Below are positions 27,828 to 36,211 of a stretch of DNA of 64,000 nt, one piece after another. The translations under genes and the position numbers were made by a program. Under the pieces are notes generated by a model. It was not told where the DNA came from, did not search any database, and saw only the letters and a program-made list of their open reading frames with translations. How positions within the stretch are numbered: position 1 is the first letter of the stretch; every line of letters starts with the position of its first letter. Source of the DNA: Gemmatimonadota bacterium (GTDB lineage Bacteria > Gemmatimonadota > Gemmatimonadetes > Longimicrobiales > Gaopeijiaceae); the NCBI GenBank assembly GCA_022560615.1, contig JADFSR010000001.1, forward strand, positions 124,001 through 188,000, given 5' to 3'.

Positions 27828-28424
27828 ATGCGGCTCCTCCTCTTCAGCGACATTCACCGCGATGCCGACGCAGCCCGTAGCGTCGTCGAGTGCTCTGCAG
27901 ATGCCGATGTCCTCGTCTGCGCGGGGGACCTGGCGGTGATGCGGGAGGGTCTCCAGAAGCCGGTGGACATCCTGGCTGCAGCGGCACCGCCCACGGTGCT
28001 GGTAGCGGGAAACGGGGAGTCCGACGAGGAACTCGCCGCCGCCTGCGCCGGATGGGCGAACGCGCACGTTCTTCACGGCTCCGGGTGCGAGATCGACGGC
28101 GTGTCGTTCTGGGGCCTGGGCGGCGGCGTCCCCGTGACCCCCTTCGGCTCGTGGAGCTTCGACCTCGGTGAGGACGACGCCAGGATGCTGCTCAGCGGGT
28201 GCCCTGAGGGCGCGATCCTGGTCACGCACTCGCCACCCTTGGGTCACGTCGACGAGACAGGCGGGCGCCACCTCGGCAGCCGTGCAGTCCTGGAAACGAT
28301 CGAGCGCGCACGGCCACGCCTGGTCGTGTGCGGCCACATCCACTCGTGCTGGACCAAGGAGTCCTGGGTCGGCGACACACGTATCGTGAACGCCGGCCCT
28401 GCCGGCGTCTGGGTGGAGCTGTAG
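27828..28424 (+). CDS. Calcineurin-like metallophosphoesterase (YfcE-like)
   Basis: A 198-residue protein. Metallophosphoesterase motifs are seen in order: LLLFSDIHRDADA (D-x-H), VCAGDL (GD), VAGNGES (GN-x-E in place of GNHE/D), VTHSPPLGHVD and CGHIHSCW (GH-x-H). It therefore hydrolyses a phosphoester in the cytoplasm; the substrate is unknown. The ATG at 27828 has AAGG upstream. It is convergent with the frameshifted porin gene. Confidence 0.8.
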   Translation: MRLLLFSDIHRDADAARSVVECSADADVLVCAGDLAVMREGLQKPVDILAAAAPPTVLVAGNGESDEELAAACAGWANAHVLHGSGCEIDGVSFWGLGGGVPVTPFGSWSFDLGEDDARMLLSGCPEGAILVTHSPPLGHVDETGGRHLGSRAVLETIERARPRLVVCGHIHSCWTKESWVGDTRIVNAGPAGVWVEL

Positions 28425-28436
28425 ACCGCCGAGTTG

Positions 28437-29629
28437 TCAGAAAACGACACTCGTCATCAGATAGGTGAAGGTGTGCCGCCCGGCGTTTCGGCCGATCTCG
28501 CCCAGGCCGAGGCGTTCCCACACGTGCGAGAATCCGGCGGTCAACCGCAGCGAGGAGTTGACTCCATAGCCAAGCGTGACATCGACCTCCTCGGCAAACC
28601 TCGCCGTCCCGAGCCCCTTCGCCTCCGCCAATCGGAAGGCGTGGAGATCTACCCCGATGCTCGTCCCGGCCGGACCAGCGAGCTTCCACTTCAGCGCCAG
28701 GTCCCGCAGGCCCCTGCCCCCTGTGTCCCGAGGGATGTTCAGGAACAGGTCGGCGAAGCCGTAGAACTTGTGGTTCGTGGCGAAGAGAGTCTCGAAGGTC
28801 CGCACGGTGCCATCATCAGGGGCGGCGTCGCCGGACAGGTGGTCGTACCAGAGTGACACATCGCCGAGCGGCTTCGGCAGCCCACGTCCCAGGCGCACCC
28901 CGAGCATCCAACCGCGCACGCGCGCGCCGGATCGCCGACCGAGCTGTGCCGCGCCTTCGAAGCGATACGCCAACAGCCCGAGCAGCCCGTGGGCACGCAG
29001 GCCGGAAGTCCACTGCCGCAGATCAGCCGCAGGCGACCGCTCCAAGAAAGCGAACACATCCAAGTTGTGGCTTCTCCTGGATGCCACCGCGTAGATCCCG
29101 AGCAGAGCCGAGTCCTCCCCCGCGTCGACGGCTTCTTCGGTCAGTTGGGCTCGGAATACATCGACGGTGAGATCAGGGATCTGAAGCGTAGTGCGGACCG
29201 CATCGAAAGAGCGGCCCTGCTGGGTCCAATCCACCGCACCCATCAGCCGCTCACCACCGAAGGAGATCTCCTGCCGTCCGATGCGCGCCGACCATTGCTC
29301 GCTCAGGGTCACGTCGAAGAACCCCTGATGGAGGTCGAGGTTGTCGGCGCTGTAGTCGGTCAGAGTGCTCCGCTCCTCCCCCCACGTCCGCACGTCCTGC
29401 AGCTCGGCGACGATCCTTACAGTGGACTCGGGTTCCGCTACGACCCTGATCCGCAGGCGCATCGTCGTCAGTTCGTTCGAAGGCCGCGCCGGTGCAGTGT
29501 GCAGCTCGAGACGCGGCCGGAGCTGACCGCGACCTCTTGACCCGACATCCCGGATGGGAGGCCGAGCAGGAGGCCCAGCAGCGAAGCTCGCCACAACGAC
29601 GCCGGCATACGCCTCTTCAGGATCCCCAT
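28437..29629 (-). CDS. AlgE-like alginate-export family porin, apparent one-base frameshift near 29526
   Basis: The barrel part follows the alginate-export porin pattern: QLRPRLELHTAPARPSNELT, TMRLRIRVVAEPESTVRIVA, AELQDVRTWGEE and the GRQEISFGGERLMGAVDWTQQGRSFDAVR block, ending TYLMTSVVF. A signal peptide (MGILKRRMPASLW through GLPSGMSGQ) lies just upstream in a different frame, with its ATG at 29629 overlapping the hemH stop (TGATG). The two parts join cleanly (QEVAV-QLRPRLEL) if one base is restored near 29525-29527. This is either a true frameshift or a sequence error. It is the last gene of the heme operon, about 397 residues when repaired. Confidence 0.75.
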
Positions 29630-30747
29630 CAGTCGCTCCCTTCTAGAGGACGGCGCACGTACCCGGCGACCGGGTTGAGCACACGGCGACACTCGGGGTT
29701 CTCACAGCCCGGACATCGGAAGCCGTACTGCTTCGTGCAGGCCTCGCCGCGCTGGAGGTGCTCGTGAACGATCTCGGCGAGTGCGTCGAGGAAGACTGCA
29801 TCGTCGTTCAGCGCGGGCGCGCGCTTGAAGTTCGTAATGCCGACCTTCCGGCCGAGGTCACGGTATTCGATGTCGATCTCCGACAGGGTCTCGATGTGGT
29901 CCGTGGTGAACGCGACGCCGACCGCAAGCACATTCTTCCGTCCCTTCTGGCCCAACATGCGGATGACTTTTGCGGTGCTCGCGCCCAACCAGGCTACGGG
30001 ACCGACCTCGGATTGGTACGAGAGCAGGTATTCGTGCGAGAAGCCCAGGCGCGTCATGACCTCGTGGACGGTGGCGCCGATCTCCTGCGGGTACGGATCT
30101 CCCCGATTGATCACCTTCATGGGGAGCGAGTGCGCGCTGAACACGATCACGACGTCGTCCCGCTCGTGCGGGTCGAAGGCCGCTAGGCCCGCACGCACGG
30201 TTTGGGTCATCGCTTCGACGAAAGTGGGGTGCGTCGGCCAGCGATCGATGACGCTCCACCCGAACTCGTCTTCGAGCCCCAACCGCTCGGCCGCACGCCA
30301 GAGCTCATTGAGGCTCGAACCTGTGGTCGCACACGAGAACTGGGGATACTGCGTGAACGCCACTGCACGGCGCACCCCGTCCGCCTTCATCCGCAGCAGC
30401 GCAGTCTCGCTGAGCGGCTCGATGTAGCGAAAGGCGACGTAGAAGCGGTGAGGGGCGGTCTCGGGCGACATGCGATCGAGGCGCGCGACCATCGCACGGC
30501 CCTGAAGCTCCGTCCACTCGAGAATCGGAGAGCCGCCACCGATCTCCTCGTAGAGCTTCTGGACGGACGGTGTCCGTCGCTTGGCGATGAAGGGACCCAG
30601 GAAGTTCTGGACGGGCAGCTGGATGATTTCCCGGTCCTCGAAGAGCTTCATCAAGAACGGCCCGACATCGTCGAGAGTCTTAGGCCCTCCGAGGTTCATC
30701 ATCACGATGCCGGTGGGCCCTCCGCGGTTGGTCTGGGGCGTGGTCAT
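29629..30747 (-). CDS. hemH: Ferrochelatase with four cysteines of a [2Fe-2S]-type enzyme
   Basis: HemH inserts ferrous iron into porphyrin, the final heme step of the protoporphyrin route. The 372 residues include GIVMMNLGGPKTLDDV near the start, the catalytic VVIVFSAHSLPMKVI and a conserved SYQSEVGPVAWLGAST. Near the C-terminus RCPGCENPEC supplies three Cys with C-x2-C-x4-C spacing, and a fourth Cys sits in YPQFSCATTGSSLN, the same four positions that hold the [2Fe-2S] cluster in animal ferrochelatase. It overlaps hemY by four bases (ATGA) and is coupled to the downstream porin. Confidence 0.93.
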   Translation of the reverse strand: MTTPQTNRGGPTGIVMMNLGGPKTLDDVGPFLMKLFEDREIIQLPVQNFLGPFIAKRRTPSVQKLYEEIGGGSPILEWTELQGRAMVARLDRMSPETAPHRFYVAFRYIEPLSETALLRMKADGVRRAVAFTQYPQFSCATTGSSLNELWRAAERLGLEDEFGWSVIDRWPTHPTFVEAMTQTVRAGLAAFDPHERDDVVIVFSAHSLPMKVINRGDPYPQEIGATVHEVMTRLGFSHEYLLSYQSEVGPVAWLGASTAKVIRMLGQKGRKNVLAVGVAFTTDHIETLSEIDIEYRDLGRKVGITNFKRAPALNDDAVFLDALAEIVHEHLQRGEACTKQYGFRCPGCENPECRRVLNPVAGYVRRPLEGSD

Positions 30748-32183
30748 CCTACGAGATCGGGTTCGCGGCTTGGTATATCTGCGCCCTCGACCGGGGCCGA
30801 GACGAGGTGGTCGACGACGGCTTCTGCATCGACGCCCGCACGCTCGATGCAGGAGTTCATGCTCACACCCATGTACGAGCTTCCCGCCACCGTCAAGCCG
30901 GGATGCGTGTCGAGCGCGTTGCGTATCCTCCTTACCCGCTTCTCATGGCCGAGCGTGTATTGACTGATGCCCAGAGGATGTCTGATCACGCGCGTCAGCA
31001 GGGGGCTGGCCCTCACCCCCAGGGTCGTGTCCAACTCACGGCGCACCACGGCCTCGAGCTCCTCGTCCGTGAGCTCGATCGCCCCGGGATCGAGCGCCCC
31101 GCCGACCATGACACGCAGCAGCACCTTCCCCTCGGGCGCTCGACCGGGGAAGATTGTCGAGTCGCGCAAACACCCGAGCATCCGGATTCCCTCGCAGCGC
31201 GGCACGAGAAAGCCGAATCCGTCGGGCGCCCCGGCCAAGTCCGACTCTCGATACGCCAGCGCCACGACCACGACGGCCGCGGTCGGCATGCGACCCAGTA
31301 CTTCAGCCAGCTCGGGGTCGAGGTGCGCCGTCATCGCGGCAGCAGCGGGTGCGGGAACAGCCAGCACGACGTGGTCGGCCACGACGCGCTCATGTTCGGA
31401 TAGGGTGAGCGTCCATCGGCCGGTATCCGCGCGTCGCACTCTTCGTACCCGCGTGCTCAGCCGTAGCCGGGCACCGAAGTGCTCGTGCAGGGCGCGCGGC
31501 AGGGTCTCCATGCCGCCGCGGAACGATGTCAGCGTCCCTCCCGGCCCGGCAGGGCCTCCACCACTCCGGCTCCGCTTCCTCGCGATCATGGCCCTGACCA
31601 AGCTTCCGTGCTCCACCTCCATGGCCCGCATCTTCGGGAACGCGCTCGGAAGACTGAGCTTCTTCGCATCACCGGCGAAGGTCCCCGACACCATCGCGTC
31701 GAGGAGCACATGCGCCGCCTCGGTGCCGATGCGGCGCACACCGAACGCGTGGACCGACTCGTCTTCCGTGATCGGTCCTCGCGGTTGGAACGGTTCGAGC
31801 AGGACGCGAAGGCGTCCGCGTAGGCTCAAAACCGGACTCCTCACGAAGGCCAACGCACCGCCCGGAAGCTCGTGCAGAGAGCCGGCACGCCACAGGTACC
31901 GCGTGGCCGCCTTCGAGTCCGCTCTTTGGACTTCGTCCCGCAGTCCCAGGTCGTGTGCCAACTCGAGCGTGGCATCGACGTTGTCGAGGAACCCGTTGGG
32001 ACCCCACTCCACGGTGAATCCCTCGACCGACTCCGACCGGATGTTGCCGCCCGCGCGGGACGCCGCTTCCAGCACGGTCACCGACCCCCCGATCCGCCTT
32101 CGGGCGAGGGCCCTCTCGACCCGGAACGCGGTAGCGAGGCCTGCGATCCCGGCTCCGACGACGACGACGTGGGGCTCGCTCAC
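30744..32183 (-). CDS. hemY: Oxygen-dependent protoporphyrinogen/coproporphyrinogen oxidase (HemY type)
   Basis: A 479-residue FAD enzyme. VVVVGAGIAGLATAFRVERAL at the N-terminus is the dinucleotide-binding motif. EAASRAGGNIRSESVEGFTVEWGPNGFLD and DAMVSGTFAGDAKKLSLPSAFPKM are family blocks. The end, HPGLTVAGSSYMGVSMNSCIERAG, is the C-terminal FAD-binding segment of PPOX. It oxidises protoporphyrinogen IX (or coproporphyrinogen III) before HemH. Its start follows the hemN stop by one base. The pairing of an O2-using HemY with O2-independent HemN is notable but not rare. Confidence 0.9.
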   Translation of the reverse strand: MSEPHVVVVGAGIAGLATAFRVERALARRRIGGSVTVLEAASRAGGNIRSESVEGFTVEWGPNGFLDNVDATLELAHDLGLRDEVQRADSKAATRYLWRAGSLHELPGGALAFVRSPVLSLRGRLRVLLEPFQPRGPITEDESVHAFGVRRIGTEAAHVLLDAMVSGTFAGDAKKLSLPSAFPKMRAMEVEHGSLVRAMIARKRSRSGGGPAGPGGTLTSFRGGMETLPRALHEHFGARLRLSTRVRRVRRADTGRWTLTLSEHERVVADHVVLAVPAPAAAAMTAHLDPELAEVLGRMPTAAVVVVALAYRESDLAGAPDGFGFLVPRCEGIRMLGCLRDSTIFPGRAPEGKVLLRVMVGGALDPGAIELTDEELEAVVRRELDTTLGVRASPLLTRVIRHPLGISQYTLGHEKRVRRIRNALDTHPGLTVAGSSYMGVSMNSCIERAGVDAEAVVDHLVSAPVEGADIPSREPDLVG

Positions 32184-32184
32184 G

Positions 32185-33585
32185 TCAGACCGTCCTCGAG
32201 AAGACGGGCGCTTCGGCCTTCGGGCGTTTGAGGTACCGGTCGAACTCCATGCACGCGTTCCTCACGAAAAGGCGTCCGGGTGAGGTCACGCGCACGTCCG
32301 TGTCGGTCACCGAGACGAATCCGGCGTCCTCGAGCGGGCGCAGGGCGTCCAGTTCCGAGGCGAAGTAGTCCGCGAAGTCGATGGAGAAGACGCGTTCGAC
32401 CTCAAGCCGGTCCACGCGGAAGTTGCACATCAGCTCGCGAATCACGTGCTGGCGGATCCGGTCGTCCTCGTCCAGCGCGTATCCTCGCGCGACGGGAAGG
32501 CGGCCGGCGTCCAGGTCGGCGTAGTACGTGGAGAGCTTTTTACGGTTCTGAAAGAAGCCGTGCCCCACCTCACCGATGCCGGAGATGCCGGTCGCGATCA
32601 TGTCCGGAGCGGGCATGACCGAGTAGCCCATGAAGTTCCTGTGGAGCCGCCCGGCTTCCGCTGCGCGGGCGAGCTCGTCGTCCGGGAGCGCGAAGTGGTC
32701 CATCCCGATGGGGACGTACCCGGCGTCCAGGAATCTCCTCATGCCCTCGAGGTAGAGCTGCACCTTGACGTCGGCGGGCGGCAGCAGCTTCGGGTCGATC
32801 TTCTTCTGGTGTCCCTTGATCCAGGGCACGTACGCGAACGAGTAGAGTGCGATGCGGTCCGGACGGAGCGAGATCACGCGTTCGATGCTCTCGCCGAAGG
32901 AAGCGAGTTCCTGTCTCGGTAGACCGTAGATCAGGTCGACGTTGATGCCCTCGGAGAAGCCGTGCCCTCGCGCGTCCTCAATGAGCTGCTCGGTCTGCTC
33001 GAACGTCTGATTGCGCGTGATCGCGGCCTGGACCTCGGGTGTGAGGTCCTGGACCCCCAGGCTCAAGCGGTTGAACCCCAGCTCCGACAGCGTCGCGAGT
33101 TGCTCTTCGTCGGTGACACGTGGGTCGACCTCGATGGCGATCTCCGCACCCTGCGAGAAGTCGAAGTTCTCACGGATCTTCCCGAACAACGTCGAGAGGT
33201 CTTCGGCGTCATAGTACGTGGGGGTACCTCCCCCCCAGTGCATCTGCACGATCTCGCGGCGATTTGGGAGACGCTCGGCAACCAGGTCGATCTCCCGCAG
33301 CAAGTACTCGAGGTACTTCTTCGCCACCGGCATGTGCGGCGTGATGACGACATGGCATCCGCAGAAGAGGCACCGGTGCTCGCAGAACGGGAGGTGCGAA
33401 TAGAAGCTCAGCGGCTCTTCTGCCCGCTCGACGTCGGCGCGGGCGAGCGCAGCCCCGTACTCCTCACACCCAACGCCTTCGTGGAACTCGACTGCGGTGG
33501 GATAGGAGGTGTAGCGCGGTCCCGGGCGATCGAAGCGGGCGAGATCCTCGAGGACCTGCCCCCAGTCATGGGTCGATGCGGTCAC
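32185..33585 (-). CDS. hemN: Oxygen-independent coproporphyrinogen III oxidase HemN (radical SAM)
   Basis: A 466-residue radical SAM enzyme. The cluster motif SHLPFCEHRCLFCGCH (C-x3-C-x2-C-x-C) near residue 60 is that of genuine HemN rather than HemW. The N-terminal RPGPRYTSYPTAVEFHEG and LPRQELASFGESIERVISLRPDRIALYSFAYVPW also match HemN. It decarboxylates coproporphyrinogen III without oxygen. The start is a GTG at 33585. It is 15 bases after the CBS gene and the first of three heme genes, so heme synthesis here is probably induced together with the stress proteins. Confidence 0.93.
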   Translation of the reverse strand: MTASTHDWGQVLEDLARFDRPGPRYTSYPTAVEFHEGVGCEEYGAALARADVERAEEPLSFYSHLPFCEHRCLFCGCHVVITPHMPVAKKYLEYLLREIDLVAERLPNRREIVQMHWGGGTPTYYDAEDLSTLFGKIRENFDFSQGAEIAIEVDPRVTDEEQLATLSELGFNRLSLGVQDLTPEVQAAITRNQTFEQTEQLIEDARGHGFSEGINVDLIYGLPRQELASFGESIERVISLRPDRIALYSFAYVPWIKGHQKKIDPKLLPPADVKVQLYLEGMRRFLDAGYVPIGMDHFALPDDELARAAEAGRLHRNFMGYSVMPAPDMIATGISGIGEVGHGFFQNRKKLSTYYADLDAGRLPVARGYALDEDDRIRQHVIRELMCNFRVDRLEVERVFSIDFADYFASELDALRPLEDAGFVSVTDTDVRVTSPGRLFVRNACMEFDRYLKRPKAEAPVFSRTV

Positions 33586-33600
33586 GATTCCACGCGGGGG

Positions 33601-34143
33601 CTACACCTCCACCCCGTGTTCTGCGACCGCTCGGAGCACATCTACCGACGTTACGATTCCCAGGAGCTGTCCTTTCTCGACGACCACGGCCCGGTGGATT
33701 CGTCCACGCACCAGGAGCTCACACAGTTCGGATAGCGGCATCTCCGGTTCCACGGAGAACGGCACGGGGGTCATGATGTCGCGGACCAGAACCGTGTCGA
33801 AGTCACTCTCGGGGAGTTGATCGAGGAAGCGCCGGCCGTCGAACAGCCAATCCTCCCGGAGAAAGAACCCGTGCGGATGGGCTTCGACCTCGTCCGCGTC
33901 CGGATCGTGAATGCGCTCGACCTCGGTGCGCAGGACAGACGCGGTGAGCTGGACGCACGAGTCCTCCGCGGCCAGGCGCACCAGGTCGGTCGACGAGACC
34001 ACGCCCGCCAGGTGCCCGCTCCCGTCGAGCACCGGGACTCCGCTGATCTCCTCGTCCGAGAGGAGACGCGCCAGGTCCCGAGCTGTTGTGTACGTCGTCA
34101 CGGTTACGACGTCCGTCTGCATGATATCGCACACCGCGAGCAC
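33601..34143 (-). CDS. CBS-domain-pair protein
   Basis: A 180-residue protein made of two CBS motifs: CDIMQTDVVTVTTYTTARDLARLL through AGVVSSTDLVRLA, then VRDIMTPVPFSVEPEMPLSELCELL through GIVTSVDVLRAVAEH. They are separated by an acidic, His-containing insert (DPDADEVEAHPHGFF). CBS pairs usually bind adenine nucleotides. I preferred the GTG at 34143, five bases after GGAAGG, over the GTG at 34149. It sits between the usp gene and hemN. Confidence 0.85.
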   Translation of the reverse strand: MLAVCDIMQTDVVTVTTYTTARDLARLLSDEEISGVPVLDGSGHLAGVVSSTDLVRLAAEDSCVQLTASVLRTEVERIHDPDADEVEAHPHGFFLREDWLFDGRRFLDQLPESDFDTVLVRDIMTPVPFSVEPEMPLSELCELLVRGRIHRAVVVEKGQLLGIVTSVDVLRAVAEHGVEV

Positions 34144-34166
34144 GATCACCTTCCTTTCTTCATCCC

Positions 34167-35084
34167 TCAGGCGGGAATCTTGGTGGGTCGATAGAGCAGC
34201 AGTGGGAGATGCGTGCCGCGAAGGACCTTGTCCGCTGCGCTCCCGAGAAGGAGTCGGCGGACGCCGGTACGTCCGTGCGTCGCCATGGCGATGGAGTCGC
34301 AGCCCACGGCTTCCGCCTCGGTGAGAATGCCGTGCCCGGCCTGGACATCGACGGCAACGGACGTCGTGACGCGGAGGCCGCGTCGACGCATACGCTCGGC
34401 GTGTCCCTCCAGGTATTCTGCCGAGTCCGCCTTCGCCTCGCCCAAAACGTCCTGGTTCGTTCGCACGGTGTGGGGCCGGTACGGCGAAGCGATGTCGTGG
34501 GGGTAGGAGACCACCCGGGTCAGATGGTACGCCGAGCCGAAGAGCTCTCCTAACTCCATCGCGTGAGCAAGCGCGGACTCGGACAGCTCAGAGCCGTCGA
34601 GCGGAACCAGCAGAGTCTCGAAGCCGTCTGCCGGCGTTGCCGGGGGATGCTCGCCCTCCTTTGGCCGTATGAGGAGGACAGGCCTGTCCGCGTGATGCAA
34701 GAACCCGTCGGCGACCGACCCGAGCCACGCCCGCGAAAGCGCGCCGCGGCCATGCGTCGCCATGACGACGACATCGGCTTCACGGGCTTGGGTTTCGGTG
34801 AGGAGCGTCTCTACGACGTGGCCCGTGGGGAGCGCCGTGGTCACCGCTCCACCGGCGTGCGCGGAGATGCGCTCGCTGACGGCAGATAGATACTCCCCAC
34901 TCCACTCCTTCGCCGTCGGCTCCCACTCCGCGTACACGTCCGCGTACACGAACGTCCGAAGCGGTTCGATGACGGTCACCAGGTGGAGCCTCGCTCCCGT
35001 CCTCCTCGACAGGGCCAGAGCGAGAGGGAGAGCGGCCTCGGCGAACGTCGATCCGTCGAGAGGCACCACGATCTGTCTGTACAT
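34167..35084 (-). CDS. Tandem-domain universal stress protein
   Basis: A 305-residue protein with two UspA domains. Each starts with a VVPLDGS/LVPLDGSELSESAL strand-loop and ends with the ATP-binding G-x2-G-x9-GS segment (ATHGRGALSRAWLGSVADGFLHHA and ATHGRTGVRRLLLGSAADKVLRG). Both binding loops look intact, so both domains probably bind ATP. It is the first gene of the usp-CBS-hemNYH-porin operon and has paired palindromic sites upstream. Confidence 0.9.
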   Translation of the reverse strand: MYRQIVVPLDGSTFAEAALPLALALSRRTGARLHLVTVIEPLRTFVYADVYAEWEPTAKEWSGEYLSAVSERISAHAGGAVTTALPTGHVVETLLTETQAREADVVVMATHGRGALSRAWLGSVADGFLHHADRPVLLIRPKEGEHPPATPADGFETLLVPLDGSELSESALAHAMELGELFGSAYHLTRVVSYPHDIASPYRPHTVRTNQDVLGEAKADSAEYLEGHAERMRRRGLRVTTSVAVDVQAGHGILTEAEAVGCDSIAMATHGRTGVRRLLLGSAADKVLRGTHLPLLLYRPTKIPA

Positions 35085-35156
35085 TGTTCCTCCCAGTCGC
35101 CTCCATTCTTGCCCATCGGGACCAAGCCCGATGTCGGGGAGTCCGCCTCAGCGCAA

Positions 35157-35191
35157 GTGGGGGATACGCCGACGAACCTGTGGGAGATTCC
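35157..35191. promoter_or_regulatory. Putative operator pair upstream of the usp-heme operon
   Basis: Two related sequences, GTGGGGGATACGCC (from 35157) and GTGGGAGATTCC (from 35180), start 23 bases apart and lie 70-110 bases upstream of the usp start. They are degenerate members of the GTGGGGAAATCCCC palindrome family found across 35-42 kb. The regulator is unknown. Confidence 0.5.
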
Positions 35192-35270
35192 TTTACATCC
35201 AAGAGATCCAGGAGCCCTTAGCAGCCAGCTCCATGGTGAATATGGACGGCTCGATTCGACTCGATGTCTG

Positions 35271-35426
35271 TCATGGCCAGACCTTTTCGGTCTCTTGTCT
35301 GTCTCCAGCCGTCTTGTGGTAGACGATGCAGCCGACTACGACGAGGACGGCCACCGCGCCGATGAGGACTCCGGTGGCCAGCATCATATTCGTAAACATT
35401 TCGGCTGTGCTTTGAGCGTCGGTCAC
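35271..35426 (-). CDS. Small single-pass membrane protein, 51 residues
   Basis: The frame starts at a GTG at 35426 and encodes VTDAQSTAEMFTNMMLATG followed by a hydrophobic helix VLIGAVAVLVVVGCIVYH and a charged tail ending EKVWP. The pattern of a short polar head, one transmembrane helix and a charged tail is that of small respiratory or regulatory subunits. No clear ribosome site is seen; the ATG ten codons in is an alternative start. Palindromic operator-like sites lie 60-100 bases upstream. I do not recognise a family. Confidence 0.5.
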   Translation of the reverse strand: MTDAQSTAEMFTNMMLATGVLIGAVAVLVVVGCIVYHKTAGDRQETEKVWP

Positions 35427-35485
35427 TGCGGGGCGGGACCGGAGTCAATATCGGAGCAACCTTCACAGCGCCACGCGCGCGCGCT

Positions 35486-35526
35486 GTAGGGATCAATCCG
35501 CGGGCACCCGTGGGAGAATCCCCGAC
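35486..35526. promoter_or_regulatory. Putative operator pair upstream of the small membrane protein
   Basis: GTAGGGATCAATCC (from 35486) and GTGGGAGAATCCCC (from 35510) start 24 bases apart, matching the pair spacing seen upstream of usp. The second is a good match to the local palindrome consensus. Confidence 0.55.
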
Positions 35527-35533
35527 AACGACA

Positions 35534-35562
35534 AGAGCGCCGCCCGGTCAGGACGGCGCTCT
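35534..35562 (-). terminator. Probable terminator of the rrf2-nirK-sulfocyanin operon
   Basis: A perfect nine-base inverted repeat AGAGCGCCG/CGGCGCTCT with an 11-base loop lies 9 bases after the sulfocyanin stop. On the minus strand it is followed by TTGTCGTTG, which is T-rich for this genome. Confidence 0.65.
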
Positions 35563-35571
35563 CTCCCCGCA

Positions 35572-36174
35572 CTACAGGCCGCCCTGAACTCCAGCCTTCC
35601 CACTCCCCGACACGTTGAAATACAGCCACATGCCGATGGTCGTGTGCCCTGCGATGTAACAGACCAGCGAGTACTCGCCTGCGGTGTCTGCCACGAACTG
35701 GATCGTGTCCGTCTCACCGGGCATGGTCGCGTCGATCATCGACTGCGCGTCTTCCGTGATGGCACCTGCGAAGACAGGCTCGGGCGCTGGGGGCGTCGCG
35801 AAGTTGGCGAGCTCAGGCGAAATGCCGAGGCTGTGCGCCATTATGGGGTCCTCGTTCACGAGGGCGATCGTGACCGTGTATCCTTCGGGAACCGTGATCG
35901 CCAGCTCGCCATTGATGTAGCCGTTGAAGTTCCAGTAGTTGTTGTCGGGAACCGCGCCGGCGGTGACGGTCAAGTGCACGGTCCTGGCGGTGTGGTCGAC
36001 GCCGTACCAGTCGGGCATCGTCATCGGGCCGGTGGGCGCGGCGTGCGCCGCGGGGCGAGCGACAACCGGCTGAGACACCGCGCCGGCGTCCGCAGCGCCG
36101 GCGTCGCCGGCGTCTCCGCCGCCACACGCGGCGAAAGTGATCGCGACCGCCGGAATGAGCAGATAGTTCTTCAT
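35572..36174 (-). CDS. Sulfocyanin-like blue copper lipoprotein
   Basis: A 200-residue protein starting at the ATG at 36174. The signal peptide ends in the lipobox ITFAACG, followed by a Gly/Ala/Asp-rich linker. The cupredoxin domain has its copper ligands in IMAHSLGIS (His) and SLVCYIAGHTTIGMWLYF (Cys, His, Met), the sulfocyanin/SoxE pattern. It probably shuttles electrons in the periplasm. Its place 37 bases after nirK suggests that it donates electrons to the nitrite reductase; this is inference. Confidence 0.85.
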   Translation of the reverse strand: MKNYLLIPAVAITFAACGGGDAGDAGAADAGAVSQPVVARPAAHAAPTGPMTMPDWYGVDHTARTVHLTVTAGAVPDNNYWNFNGYINGELAITVPEGYTVTIALVNEDPIMAHSLGISPELANFATPPAPEPVFAGAITEDAQSMIDATMPGETDTIQFVADTAGEYSLVCYIAGHTTIGMWLYFNVSGSGKAGVQGGL

Positions 36175-36211
36175 GTTCCTGTTGATTCTCTTGAGGTTGG
36201 CTTCCTGGAGC

